Assembly (NCBI GenBank): GCA_963575745.1
Contig: CAUYUJ010019263.1
Location: 37,501-101,500, forward strand
Length of the DNA stretch: 64,000 nt
Reading direction: 5' to 3'
Source of the DNA: Prorocentrum cordatum
Lineage: Eukaryota; Sar; Dinophyceae; Prorocentrales; Prorocentraceae
The position numbers were made by a program, and so were the translations under genes. Below are positions 50,060 to 60,098 of the stretch, one piece after another (the stretch's first letter is position 1; each line of letters starts with the position of its first letter). A model generated the notes under the pieces. That model did no database searches. It was not told the origin of the DNA and saw only the letters and a program-made list of their open reading frames with translations.

Positions 50060-53000
50060 CACAGGGGAGAGGGGAGCAACTCGCGCGCCCACGGTATAGG
50101 GTGGATCAACAACCGCCTATCCGCAACGGCTCCCTGATCAGGCGAGTGCGGCGGCCGCCGGTTACGCGCTTCGGGCTTGGGCGCATGGGGTTGCGGTTGG
50201 CGAGGGCTGTGGAGGCTGGTCCGGCTCTGCCCCGGAAGCCCTCCGCCCGCGTCCGCTGGCCCCCTGAACGTCGGGCGTCGCTCGGGCGCATGGGGCCGCG
50301 AGCGCACTTTGCAGCTGCCCCGCCTGATGTTCCAGGCAGCATTCCATCCATCAGGCCCGATCTGAATCCCCAGATACCTCGTATGACGAACGGATTGGAT
50401 ATCCTCGGCTCCTTTCTCAAGAGAGTCCAAGAGACGCCGTGCATGCCGAGTTGTTCGGGGGAGCACTACAAAACTTGCACGCGTTTCCATGGGCCAAACC
50501 GAAGCCCGAAACCGACATCCAACGATTGGAGCAGGAGCAGAAAGGTAGTTCCAGGGCAACGTTCCGAAGCCCGAACCAAAGACCATCGGCGCATCCCATG
50601 ATCTGTCGCTGAAGTCTGGCGTCGGCCATCTGATGCATGGGCCCGGCGCAAGAGCGAAGAGAAACATGGTGTATGGGTCTCATGGGTCTCCCTGGCGAGC
50701 TCCCCTCTGGATGTCGATGCAAGGATGCGGCTGGCCGCCGAAGCAGAAAATCCTGCAGCTCTCCGAATCGAGCGCCTCAAGAAACATGGAATTTCACGGT
50801 GAATCGGCGTCGAAATCACGGCCCGGAGAAGACGACATGTCGCGAGGCCCCGAAACGCAACAGCAACATCGGCGAGAAACATGCGCGCGAGATCCCCTGG
50901 GCATGTGCTGTTGGGGGGGGCCCCCCCCCGAACTTCAGCCTCCAAATATATGATCAGTCATGGACAGCCGTGTCAGACACGCCTGGACCTTGGAAACAGT
51001 ATGGCGGGCTGCTAAAAACACCCTCCCAAAAAACGCCATCGACGTAAATCTTGCAATCCGTGTTGGCGAAACCGAGATGTCGCGAGGCCCCGAAACGCAG
51101 CGGCCAAATCGGCGAGAAACATGCGGGCGAGATCAACCCCGAGCACGTGCTGTCGCGTCGCCCGAACTTCAGCCTTCAGATCTCTGATCAATCAAAAACA
51201 ACCTTTTCAGACGCGCCTGGGCCTTGAAAGCCGCATCACGGGCTGCCAGGGCCAAACTCCAGGAGAACGCCATCGACATAATCTTGCAGTCCGCTTCGGA
51301 CATGGCAAGACGGCGGCAAGCGCTGGGAAAACGAGACGGGGCAGAAGTGACATCCGTGGGGTGGCGGGCCATAACAGTGGAGACTAACGACGTCTCTCGC
51401 GTGCTGGCAAGGGGTCCGCTCACCTTCCCGTCAAAAAAGCAGCGGTGAAGACTGCGCGGGAAGGCGATGGGGGCCGGGGATGTCCAGCAATATTGCGCAA
51501 TGCCATCTGGCCCAGGCACAGGGTCGTTCTGACCATGAGTCGTTCATTCCCTCCAAACCAAGGTGTATGAGCCACGGATCCTCTGCGGGCCCTGAAACGC
51601 TAACCACGTTGCCCCCTAGGTCGGGCCAGCAGATTTCGTCGTGTTCATGAGCCACGGGAATGCCTTCCCAGTGCCGCGCAAACGCCTCCCCGCCGTCGCC
51701 GAGGGACGGGCGGGGGGCCCCCGCAGGGTCCAGGATCGAGCCCGCAGAGATCCGCTGGTTCAAGGGGCGCCATAGCTCACTGCGCCTCTGGATCCCGGCT
51801 CCAAGTCTGGCCCTCTCTTCAGCCTCGGACTCCCGATCTGCCTCCTGGTCCGTCTCGCTGATGCGGTCGTTCTGCAAAGACTGAATGCGATCGCAGAAGT
51901 TCGGGGGGGGGAGCGACAGATGCCAGCATCGGGATCAAAGGGGTGAGCGAGCGATGGATGGCGGCGGACAGCGTGGGGGGCTCTCCGCAGGTTCCGAACG
52001 CGCGCTCCCCGCAATGCCGCGAGAGCAAAGTGAACCTTCTCATCTACATTGGTAGCTGACGCATTGGCCATCCATCTCTGTGTTTCGGCGCAGGCCTCCC
52101 GCGTGCATTTTTCGCCGGCGCGACCTGATCGACCAGGGGGGCTGATCAAATTTCTGAACCAGAAATCGAGCTCTGCATAGGAGATCGAGCGCGACTCAGC
52201 CCAGGGAGGCATCCTCGGGGGCCCTGATGGTCCATGCCTACGGGGCGAAACAAACGCTGGAATTTGGTCGGACGCGCCTTCCGCAAGGTTGACTATCCGA
52301 ATAACGGAGAATGGCGCAAAGAATTCACAAAAAGGATAACAGCGGGATTGGCGGGGGCAAGACGGCCGAGACGACTGGCATGCAACGGCGCCCCGCTGTG
52401 TCTCTCGACGAATCGGACCGGGCTCGTGTATTTCCGTCCAGCGAGGAAATTCCTGAACGAAGAGGGCATGCCGGTGCTGGCCCCCAGCGCGCTGCCCAGG
52501 GCCGTCGCCGCATTGTCCCCCGTCCTCCTCCAGAGCAACATTGAAATCATCTCCCCAATCAGAACCAAAGCATTCCCGGCATCTCCCAGAGCCTATTCGA
52601 TATGCCGTAGGTTTGAGATCGACAGAAAGCCCGCGTGGGCTTGCCAGAAGTGGGGGGATGAACGTTCAGTGCCCAGAGACCCATGCGGCCCAGTGCATTC
52701 CGGCGTGGGAATTCTCCCAGGATCCATAACTGCGCGCCGAATGTCAATGAAAAGGGAACAAAGAAGCGGGGGGTTAGAGAGAAGCTGATGAATCAATCAG
52801 AACTCCATCAGCAATCTCAGAGACACTCCAAGTGAACCCGAGACTCGCTCCACGAAGGTCGCGACGCAACGCGTCCGCGGCAGCTCCATGGGTTTCTTGC
52901 AGACAGAGATCGTTGGCCCGACGAGAGTGCGCCGGCGATGGCGGCGAGGAGCCACCTCGCGTTCCAGGTTAGAGCAGACAGAGAGGCAGATGGCGGGGGA

Positions 53001-53960
53001 GAGAGGAGGTGGGGCGGGCATTTTACAGGCGCGCCCCCCACCATCGTGAGTGGTCGAGCTGGGCTCGCCCGATTCAATGACCCAGCTGCTGGGGGAACTA
53101 GAGGCGTTGCCCTCTCCACCAACCGCGCGTTGTAACCAAAGTGGGCCCGGGGCCAAAGAAGAACTAGAGCAGCCTGGCGCGTCTGGTTCATCCTCCAAAA
53201 GGGCGCGAGGGGCCTTTTCAACCGTGCCCCTGAATTTCCGCGGAACAGGCTCGAGCCCGAGCGCGCGGATCCCAGCGCCATCCATGGGCGCGCGCGAACG
53301 GCCCGTGGATCTTGCGGGCAGCCGGTGACGCGAAACTGAACAGCGGGATCTTCCCTGGAACGGGGCCCAGAGACACCCCAACCAACCCCGTTCGAATGAG
53401 TTTGAAGGTCCTGCTCGCGGGTGTCTTCCCAGGCGGCTCGGCGAGCCTTGCGCACCTAGGATGACATTAGACGGTGCGGATGCGAACGTGTATGACGAGC
53501 GCGGAGGGGCCGCGCGTCAGCGGGGCCCCGAAGATTGGTCGTCCAATGCGCCTCGCCGAACTCTCGAAAGCTGCCAGAGAAGTCAGGCGCAATGGCGGGA
53601 ACGCCGCGTCCTCCCGAAGACCGCGCGCACGGATGCGGATCAGTCTTGCTGCCAGCTCTGCTGCGCACTTCGAAAGGATGCCCTGGGCAGCTCGCTCGAG
53701 GGCCCGCGCCGCGAGACAGTCCTGGAAGCCGAGACTCGAGCGGGGGGCCGATGTGCATTTTCGAGCGAACTCTGCGTGCCTTCGCCTGGGGCGCCAGTCG
53801 ACGGGTCCGAACGAAGGTCCATCGCGCGGCGTCTGACGAGGGCCGAACGGGAGGCGGGCGCTTTGGAAGCGGCCATCTGCTGATCGTGCTCGAGCCGAGC
53901 CAGGACTGCGTTCTGTGATCGGCAACCATCTCCTTCAGGAGCTGCAAATCGACGGCCATG
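50060..53960 (-). mobile_element. LINE relic with decayed reverse transcriptase
   Basis: On the minus strand, from higher to lower coordinates: a linker with AFARHWEGI (about 51.65 kb); PGPDGIAQYCW (about 51.5 kb), the RT entry motif; RRLAMSEADCKIMSMAFSWS (about 51.3 kb), equivalent to the RPL-SN-D-K motif; MFLADVAVAFRGL (about 50.88 kb), motif A; GCADGLWFGLRN (about 50.6 kb), where the YADD box reads CADG; and HTRYLGIQIGPDGW (about 50.38 kb), the YLG thumb motif. These lie in different frames, so the copy is dead. The part above 52.2 kb is where the endonuclease should be, but no endonuclease motif is legible. C-terminal domains are absent. Confidence 0.7.
50826..51311 (-). repeat. 243-bp tandem duplication in the LINE
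   Basis: ATGTCGCGAGGCCCCGAAAC occurs at about 50836 and 51079, and the following sequence is repeated, including CATCGACGTAAATCTTGCA and CATCGACATAATCTTGCAG. The RT motif with ADCKI therefore appears twice (RHLGFANTDCKI, RRLAMSEADCKI). Confidence 0.8.
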
Positions 53961-54274
53961 GCTGCAAACGATCAGAGGATAGAGGTGGGGACAGGAACTC
54001 GCACACTGGATGGGGTAGGGTGGATCAAAAACAACCCTCTGGCCGGGGCTCTCGAGCCAAGCCTCTGGCTGCGATCGAGGTCGAAGCCTCGGGCCTCTGG
54101 TTTCGATCTTGAGCCACCATTGCAACGGACGATGGTGATGCTGATGTTGAATGCTGCTGCTGCTGATGACCATGACTCATGACCATGATGCTGATGATGG
54201 TGATGGGGACATGTAGAGGACAGATACAGGGAAGGGGAGGGAGGGGGCAGCGGGATGTAGGAGTGAGGCGTGGG

Positions 54275-55259
54275 GCGCTGTCTGATTCAAAACTAGGAAC
54301 CAACACCACAGTACAATTGGGAATTAAACTGGCGAAAGACCCGACCATATGAAGTTGCGAATGACCCCCAAAATGATCTTCTCCTCATAGAGCGCGCCTC
54401 GAAAGGGATGGAACACGGGAAAGTGCGGATGGGGGCTACGAAACGTGAAAAGGACGTGCCGAAAAGGGTACGGTGCCACTGGGGCCTTCGGTGGAACGCT
54501 CTACGTAACTCCGAAACGTGTGAAGAATGTGCCGAAACGGGTGCGACGCCCACATGCGAACGGTGCCTTTGGGGGCCTCGGTGGGGCTCCCAATGGGGCT
54601 CCAGAGCGTGTGAGGGGCGTGTCGACCAAGGGTGCGACGTCCACATGCGAACGGTGCCCCTGGGGCTTTCGGTGGAACTCCAATTGCGTCCACGAGACGA
54701 GTCAGGGGTGTGCGGAAATAAGGTGCGACGCCCACGTGCTAACGGTACCACTGGGGCCTTCGGCGGAACTCCCTATGGGCCACGAAGCGTGTGAAGGGTG
54801 TGCCGAGAAGATGCGACGCTCACATGCGGGCGGTGCCCGTGGGGCCTTCGGCAGAACTCCCTATGGGGCCACGAGACGTGTGAGGGGTGTGCCGAAACGG
54901 GTGCGACGCCCACATGCGAACGGGCGAGCGGTGCTACTAGGGCCTCCGGTGGAGCTCTCGATTGAACCATGAAGCGTGCGAGGAGTGCGCCGAAAAAGGG
55001 TGCGAAACCCACATGAGAACGGTGCCACTGGGGCCTTCGGTGGAACTCCCTATGGGGCCACGAGACGTGTGAGGGGTGTGCCGAAATGGGTGCGACGCCC
55101 ACATGCGAACGGGCGAGCGGTGCTACTGGGGCCTTCGGTGGAGCCCTCTATGGAGCTATGAAACGTGCGAGGAGTGCGCCGAAAAGGATGTGAAACCCAC
55201 ATGAGAACGGTGCCACTGGGGCTTTCGGAGGAACTCCCTTTGGGGCCACGAAGCGTGTG

Positions 55260-55303
<44 letters not shown>

Positions 55304-55387
55304 GTGCCGAAAGGGATGCGACGCACACGTGCGAGCGGTGCCCATGGGGCCTTCGGTCGAGCTCCCCATGGGGCCACGAAACGTGTG

Positions 55388-55434
<47 letters not shown>

Positions 55435-55562
55435 CGTGTGCCGAAATGGGCACGCAGAGGGCAAAGGCAGGGGTGGGAGGAGGGATGGGAGGAAGAGAAG
55501 AGGAGAGGACGCGGGGCGCTGTCTCGTCCAAAAGAGGACCCAACCCGACAAGATGGTTGGGA
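54275..55562 (+). mobile_element. E-family element 5 plus abutting right-end remnant
   Basis: 54275-54322 is a right end (GGCGCTGTCTGATTC ... CAATTGGGA) joined directly to a left end (CTGGCGAAAGACCCGACCAT at 54329). The body has about 11 units of roughly 90 bp like element 4 and two (GT)n runs (55262-55300, 55391-55431). It finishes at a full right end with GTCCAAAAGAGGACCCAAC and GATGGTTGGGA. Confidence 0.8.
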
Positions 55563-56184
55563 CAAGTACTTGGCCGGATGTCTGGGTCATGGTCCACGTC
55601 GTCGTCGTCGAACGTAATCGTCCTCGGCGGGGATGCGTAGCGCAGCCCGAGCCCATGTTCAGCCCCCCATCGAAGCCTCCAAATACCCAGGAACGGCCAC
55701 ATCGGGCCATTAGAGTCCAAACACGTTGATGCTTTCTTGGTCGATCGATGTACAGAGACGATGCCGGCCAGCCCCCAGATAGGCGGGACGCTGACGGGGG
55801 GGAAACGAATGGTGGTTGCAGCTGAGGGGTCCCCTCTGCACCCTCGTGTACCTCCTGTTGATTGCCCTCGTCACATCGCCCACGATTTCCAAATGGTCCC
55901 CGAGAGCGAGCTCCAGATCCTGAGTGGCCTCCAGAGTTTTTCCGCCGGCAAAACACTTTTACCTCCTCCGGCGACTTGCAGCACGATCGCGTGGCATGCG
56001 GCAATAGACACGACATGAAGTTCACCCTCATGCGTGGTGGACGCACTCGAACCCAGCCTTGTGGTCATGGGTGGAAGGCAAGCCAAGCAACCGGCGGAAA
56101 CTGGAGGGGCCAGGAAAACGACCCATGCGTCAGCGGATCCAGTGCTTAGACACGTGGAGAGGATGACCCCCCAGCCCTCGGTGC
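55563..56184. other. Unassigned; exon-like minus segments
   Basis: The minus strand reads NGPMWPFLGIWRLRWGAEHG near 55.67 kb and VTRAINRRYTRVQRG near 55.86 kb, both protein-like in composition but in different frames. They may be gene fragments; no family recognised. Confidence 0.3.
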
Positions 56185-56330
56185 CAACCTGTGGCGATGG
56201 ATGCTGGCCCTGGTGGACGAGCGCGATTTCAGCTCAGGGAACAGCCAGCTGGTGGCCAACCTGCAAGCCCCCACGTCCACAGAGCAACGGCTCCCGCTAA
56301 GCGAGGCGGACCACGAGCGCCACCGCACGC
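56185..56330 (+). CDS. Possible isolated exon
   Basis: The frame through 56201 reads LWRWMLALVDERDFSSGNSQ, then LVANLQAPTSTEQRLPLSEA, with balanced composition unlike the GC-rich repeats next to it. No start, splice site or family can be assigned; it enters a tandem repeat at about 56331. Confidence 0.25.
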
Positions 56331-56765
56331 CTGGGCCAGCCCCCTGCTGGTCGTTGCCCCTGGTTTTTGCGACGGCGTGGGTCTGCGGAAGAGAAGGGCG
56401 GGGCGCCCCGCCAGTCCTTCGCTTCTCTTCTCTTCGAAAAGTGGTGCCCAAGCCCCGATTGCCGGTGAACGGGTGGCTGGGGGTCGATACTCCCCCCCCT
56501 GGGCCAGTCCCCCGCTGGTCGTTGCCCCCAGTTTTGGCGACGCGTGGGTCTGCGGGGAGAAGGGTGCGGGCCCGGCCAGTCCCTCGTTTCCCTCCCCTTC
56601 GAGAAGTCTTGCCCAGGCCATGGTTGGCGATGACGTCTCTTGAGGGCCTCTCTCGAACCCGTGCCACCTCGCGAGCGGTGGGCTTGACCGTGGTGGTGGT
56701 GGTGGTGGTGGTGGCCGTCGTCGTCCGCCGTCCGCCGCTGGTCGCTGCCCCTGGTTTTTGCGACG
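56331..56765. repeat. Tandem repeat around GCTGGTCGTTGCCCC
   Basis: CTGGGCCAGCCCCCTGCTGG at 56331 recurs at 56501, with a weaker copy near 56730; spacing is about 170 and 230 bp. Each is followed by GCGACGCGTGGGTCTGCGG-like sequence. A (GGT)n run lies at 56691-56715. Confidence 0.75.
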
Positions 56766-56939
56766 ACCGGGGGAGAAAGGGGCGGGGGGGCCCGGCGGCG
56801 CGCGCGGGGGCGCCTGGCGCCCGCGCTCTCGGCGTCTCTGTCGGGGAAGACGGGCTCTGGCGCGTCCACGGCGGCCAGCGGGGGCAATTGCGCGGAGCGG
56901 CTCCTCGGGGCGGGCAGGCGTACATACGTCAGAGCACAT

Positions 56940-57048
56940 GCATACACATTATGTGTGTACACACATATAAATTATATATGTCTATACATCCATATGTATA
57001 TATATATATATATATGTGTGTCTGTCTGCCAGTCTGTCTGTCTGCCTT

Positions 57049-57094
<46 letters not shown>

Positions 57095-57245
57095 GTCGGT
57101 CTGCATGTGTGCATGACTGCATATCTGTATGTCTGTATGTCTGTCTGTCTGTATGCATGTGTATATGTATGTATGTGTACGTATGTATGCATACGCATTA
57201 AAGCACTAATTCTAGGAATGTGTATGTATAGGCACACACTCATAC
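56940..57245. repeat. TA, CTGT and TATG microsatellites
   Basis: TATATA at 56996-57015, (CTGT)n at 57017-57093 and TATGTATG/CTGTATGT at 57120-57190. The Cys/Val/Ser ORFs are artefacts. Confidence 0.93.
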
Positions 57246-57924
57246 ACTAGAATCTCGCGCGCTACGCACGCGCTCAGGTGTTAGCAAACTGCGCAATCGT
57301 TGTCAATAGATCTCGCGCTAATCCACGAACCCCGAGATACCCAGGGAGGGGTTCCCCAGGCAAGGGCCGCTCTTGGCTCGTGGAAGTGCTGGGCCTGCTC
57401 CGGGGTAGCTTCGCGTTCGGTGGGTGGTCGCGGAACCGTGCGAGGATCGACGTGCGACGCGTCGGAAAGTTCTTTCTATTTCCAGACTGCGCAAATGCCG
57501 TGACTGCCGCGGTGGCCGAAGAAGGCCCCGGAGGCTCCGGGCCGCGTCGCCGCCGCCGCCGCCGCCGCCGTCGCGATGATCTTTATGGTGGTCGTCGTAG
57601 TGGTCGTGGTGGTGGTGGTGGTCGTCGTCTGTGGACGTGATCGGACGATTGCACATTGTGGGGCGTGTTTTGCTTTTCTGGGGTCGCCGGGGGTCTCCGG
57701 ACTCTGGAAATTTGTTGGGGCCTCCATGACCTCCGGAAGCCTCCTAGGGCTCTCATGAAACTCCCACAGGCCCCCAAGAGAGGTCTAGAGGACAGCCTTG
57801 GAGGGCCCAAAGGGGCGCCAAGGGAACTCCCCAGAGCGGCTCCAGAACCCTAGCGATTTAACACAAATTTCACACAACGCCGTCCTTGACGAGGAAGCGG
57901 TTTGTGTTCAAGTCGTGTTAAATT
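57246..57924. other. No gene; GCC and GGT triplets
   Basis: (GCC)n at 57551-57572 and GGT/GTC triplets at 57588-57630. A small imperfect hairpin near 57857-57930 (TTTAACACAAATTTC versus GTGTTAAATTTGGG). Nothing coding recognised. Confidence 0.5.
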
Positions 57925-58406
57925 TGGGACCCTTTTGGGGCCGTCTCGAAGATCTCTTTGGGCGTCTTGGGCGCGTCTAGAGCCGTCTTGTGGTTCTCTT
58001 TGGCCGTTTTGGGACCCTCTTGGTAACATTTTGGGCCGTGTCGGGGCGGTCTTGGGGGCCTCTGTGGCGTCGTGGACTGCCAGAAGCTAGAAGAGTTGAG
58101 ACCTTCGAAAGCGCATGAACACATGAGGAACATAATGTTTTTTTGTCTCTTGCGGCAATCTGGGGAACGTTCATCGAGTCCTCTTGCGCCATCTGGGGGC
58201 ATCTTAGCACGAAAGGCTAGATTTATCGCTCTGGGCTCCTGCGTTCAGGCCCCTCTTGGGGCGGTCTTGGGGCGTGTTGGGCGCCCCTGTATGGCCGCTC
58301 GGGGCCCTCTTTTGGCCTGTTTTCGAACACTCTTGGGGGCCTCTGGGCCCGTCGTGGGGCGCCGAAAGCTGGGCAAGAGGAATACCCGAACACGTTTTAA
58401 GCAACC

Positions 58407-58427
58407 TTTGGTCAACTAATTGTTTTT
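58407..58427. repeat. Target-site duplication, left copy
   Basis: A 21-bp stretch beginning TTTGGTCAACTAATTG and ending in five T is identical to 60044-60064. It flanks the retrocopy and continues into the poly(T) that is the retrocopy's poly(A) tail. Confidence 0.93.
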
Positions 58428-60042
58428 TTTTTTTTTTGTTGCGTTGTTGCGGGCTGAGTCGACCCCCAAGGCCAGCACAGTCGTCACCTCCAGGCCTCGG
58501 AGGGCCACGGCCATCGTCGGTATCAGTCTCTCGAGCGCGTGCGAGGTTTGACCAGCAGAGCCTGTCTGGTACCCGTGCGGCATTGATGCCAACAACTTGT
58601 CTACCGAATGCAAAATAATCCCGTGCATCACGGCATCCTGGCGAGCCCAATAGCACGATCCAGCAAGTACGCGCAGCTGTTGATATGGAACGTCAAACGG
58701 CACGAGGGGCTGCATCATATGCCACGTGCTCCTCAAAGACTCAACTTCCTCTAGATGTCTCCCAAATACCATTGCCGGGGCCAATTTGACCCCTGACCCA
58801 TTCACAATGGGCACCCACCGTGGAACGAATACCGTATGCTGAGAGCCTACCATGCCAATAGCCTGGGACTGCCGCAAACTTGTGTACACTCTGTGGGTAT
58901 GCCGTCTTCCGCAGAGGTTATCCAAGTACAGCCGCCTCGATGCAGTATCAGTCTTGGTGTGAATCTTCAAAAAAAATCATAATGCTTATCCGGGGGTTCC
59001 TGGCTCAGCACCTGGAGCTGACGCAGGTAGGGGCCGATGTCCGCTCCCTTGTTTTCCACCCTGATGCTCCTGACGGCAGCACTGCCAAACACACCCCGCG
59101 CGATCTCCTCGACCTCTGCGGTATCTTCCTCGGGGATCTCGTCATGAAAAGACAAGAAGACCTGAAATCCGTGATCCAAAACCTTCATAACACGCGATAC
59201 GGACAACATGCACGCCTTCAAATCTGGCCAAAAGCTCAGATTACCGATCTGCGCGAGTACTGTCACCCCCGGTGGACTCGTGGCACGTGGGCTGGTAGGG
59301 ACGGCGTGGTCAACTGGCAACCTGTATATTATCTCGAGCTCCTTAGCATAAGCGGTGTGCATTGGAGGCCCACCATACAGCTCGTACATGGCGTAGACTG
59401 ATGGGTTGCCGCTGTCAAGCTGCCACTGCACCAGGTGCTCGACGCTAACGTTGAAGCGCCAGCCCTTCGAACGCCACCAGGCGCTCACCAACTCGATGCC
59501 GTCGGGCAGCACCACCGAGTCATTCTCCGCGAGCACGACGCGCTCGACGCCGGCTCTGGCCGACGGCGGAGGCGGCAGCGCGGCCGGCCAAGACGGCGCC
59601 TCGGCCTGGACAGGAGGCTGCGCCAGAGCGGGCGCCGGCGCGGGCGCCGGCGCGGCGGGCGCTGGGAGGGAGGGCGCCGGCAGGGCGCTGGCCGAGGCCG
59701 ACGTGCAGGGCGAGGCCGATGGCGAGGCCGAGGGCGAGCCCCGCGAGGAACGCGGGCGCCGCGCGAGGCCCGAGGCCGCGCGCGCCGCCGGGGGGCGGCG
59801 GCGGCCCCGCGGCGGGGGCCCGAGGTGCGGAGGCGGGCGCGCTCCGCGCGCGCGGCGCGCGGAGCAGGTCGGTGTCCGAGTCCTCGTCCTCGTCCTCGCC
59901 GCTCTGGCTGGCGTCGCCCGCCGGAGCGCCCACGGCGGCCGCGGCGGGCGACGCCATGGCAGCCCGCGCCCGGGCCAGGCGCGGCCCGGGCCAGCACGGC
60001 GCGAGCCCGGGAGCCCACGTCTTGAGCCAAAATGGCTACGGA
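58423..60042 (-). pseudogene. SL-tagged retrocopy, RgpF-like glycosyltransferase
   Basis: On the minus strand the copy starts with the full 22-nt spliced leader (60042-60021). The ATG is at 59957, with an Ala/Pro-rich, acidic N-terminus and a hydrophobic segment (AFLAGLALGLAIGLALHV) that would make a type II membrane anchor. A frame change near 59700 leads into ENDSVVLPDGIELVSAWW and then an RgpF-like core: FQVFLSFHDEIPEEDT, RSIRVENKGADIGPYL. An 8-T run near 58945 breaks the frame at KHYDFF; the next frame resumes KIHTKTDTASRR and later AGSCYWAR and SHALERL. These match the order in rhamnan synthesis F family proteins (PF05045): N-GrDIGpfL, KiHTK, AG-FW-R, HALER. No stop precedes the poly(A), so the 3' end is truncated or internally primed. 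Two frameshifts make it non-functional. The parent gene probably encodes a Golgi glycosyltransferase. Confidence 0.85.
60021..60042 (-). other. Genomic dinoflagellate spliced-leader sequence
   Basis: The minus strand reads T plus CCGTAGCCATTTTGGCTC and AAG, which fits the dinoflagellate leader consensus at all 22 positions. It is not an SL RNA gene: no donor GT and SL RNA body follow, and it is joined to a coding 5' UTR. It therefore came from a trans-spliced mRNA. Confidence 0.96.
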
Positions 60043-60043
60043 G

Positions 60044-60064
60044 TTTGGTCAACTAATTGTTTTT
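60044..60064. repeat. Target-site duplication, right copy
   Basis: Identical over 21 bp to 58407-58427. It stands one base from the spliced leader, and the host repeat continues with GCGTCTTGGGGCCC. Confidence 0.93.
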
Positions 60065-60098
60065 GCGTCTTGGGGCCCTTTCGGGAACGCTCAACGAG

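Noticed and set aside
57017-57200. Cysteine-rich secreted peptide
   Set aside because: It is a CTGT/TATG microsatellite translated in frame.
60021-60042. Spliced-leader RNA gene
   Set aside because: The leader is not followed by a splice donor and SL RNA body but by a coding 5' UTR, with poly(A) and target duplications around the whole copy.
59406-60056. Plus-strand Ala/Gly/Arg-rich ORF
   Set aside because: Antisense to the GC-rich N-terminus of the retrocopy; high GC keeps it open.
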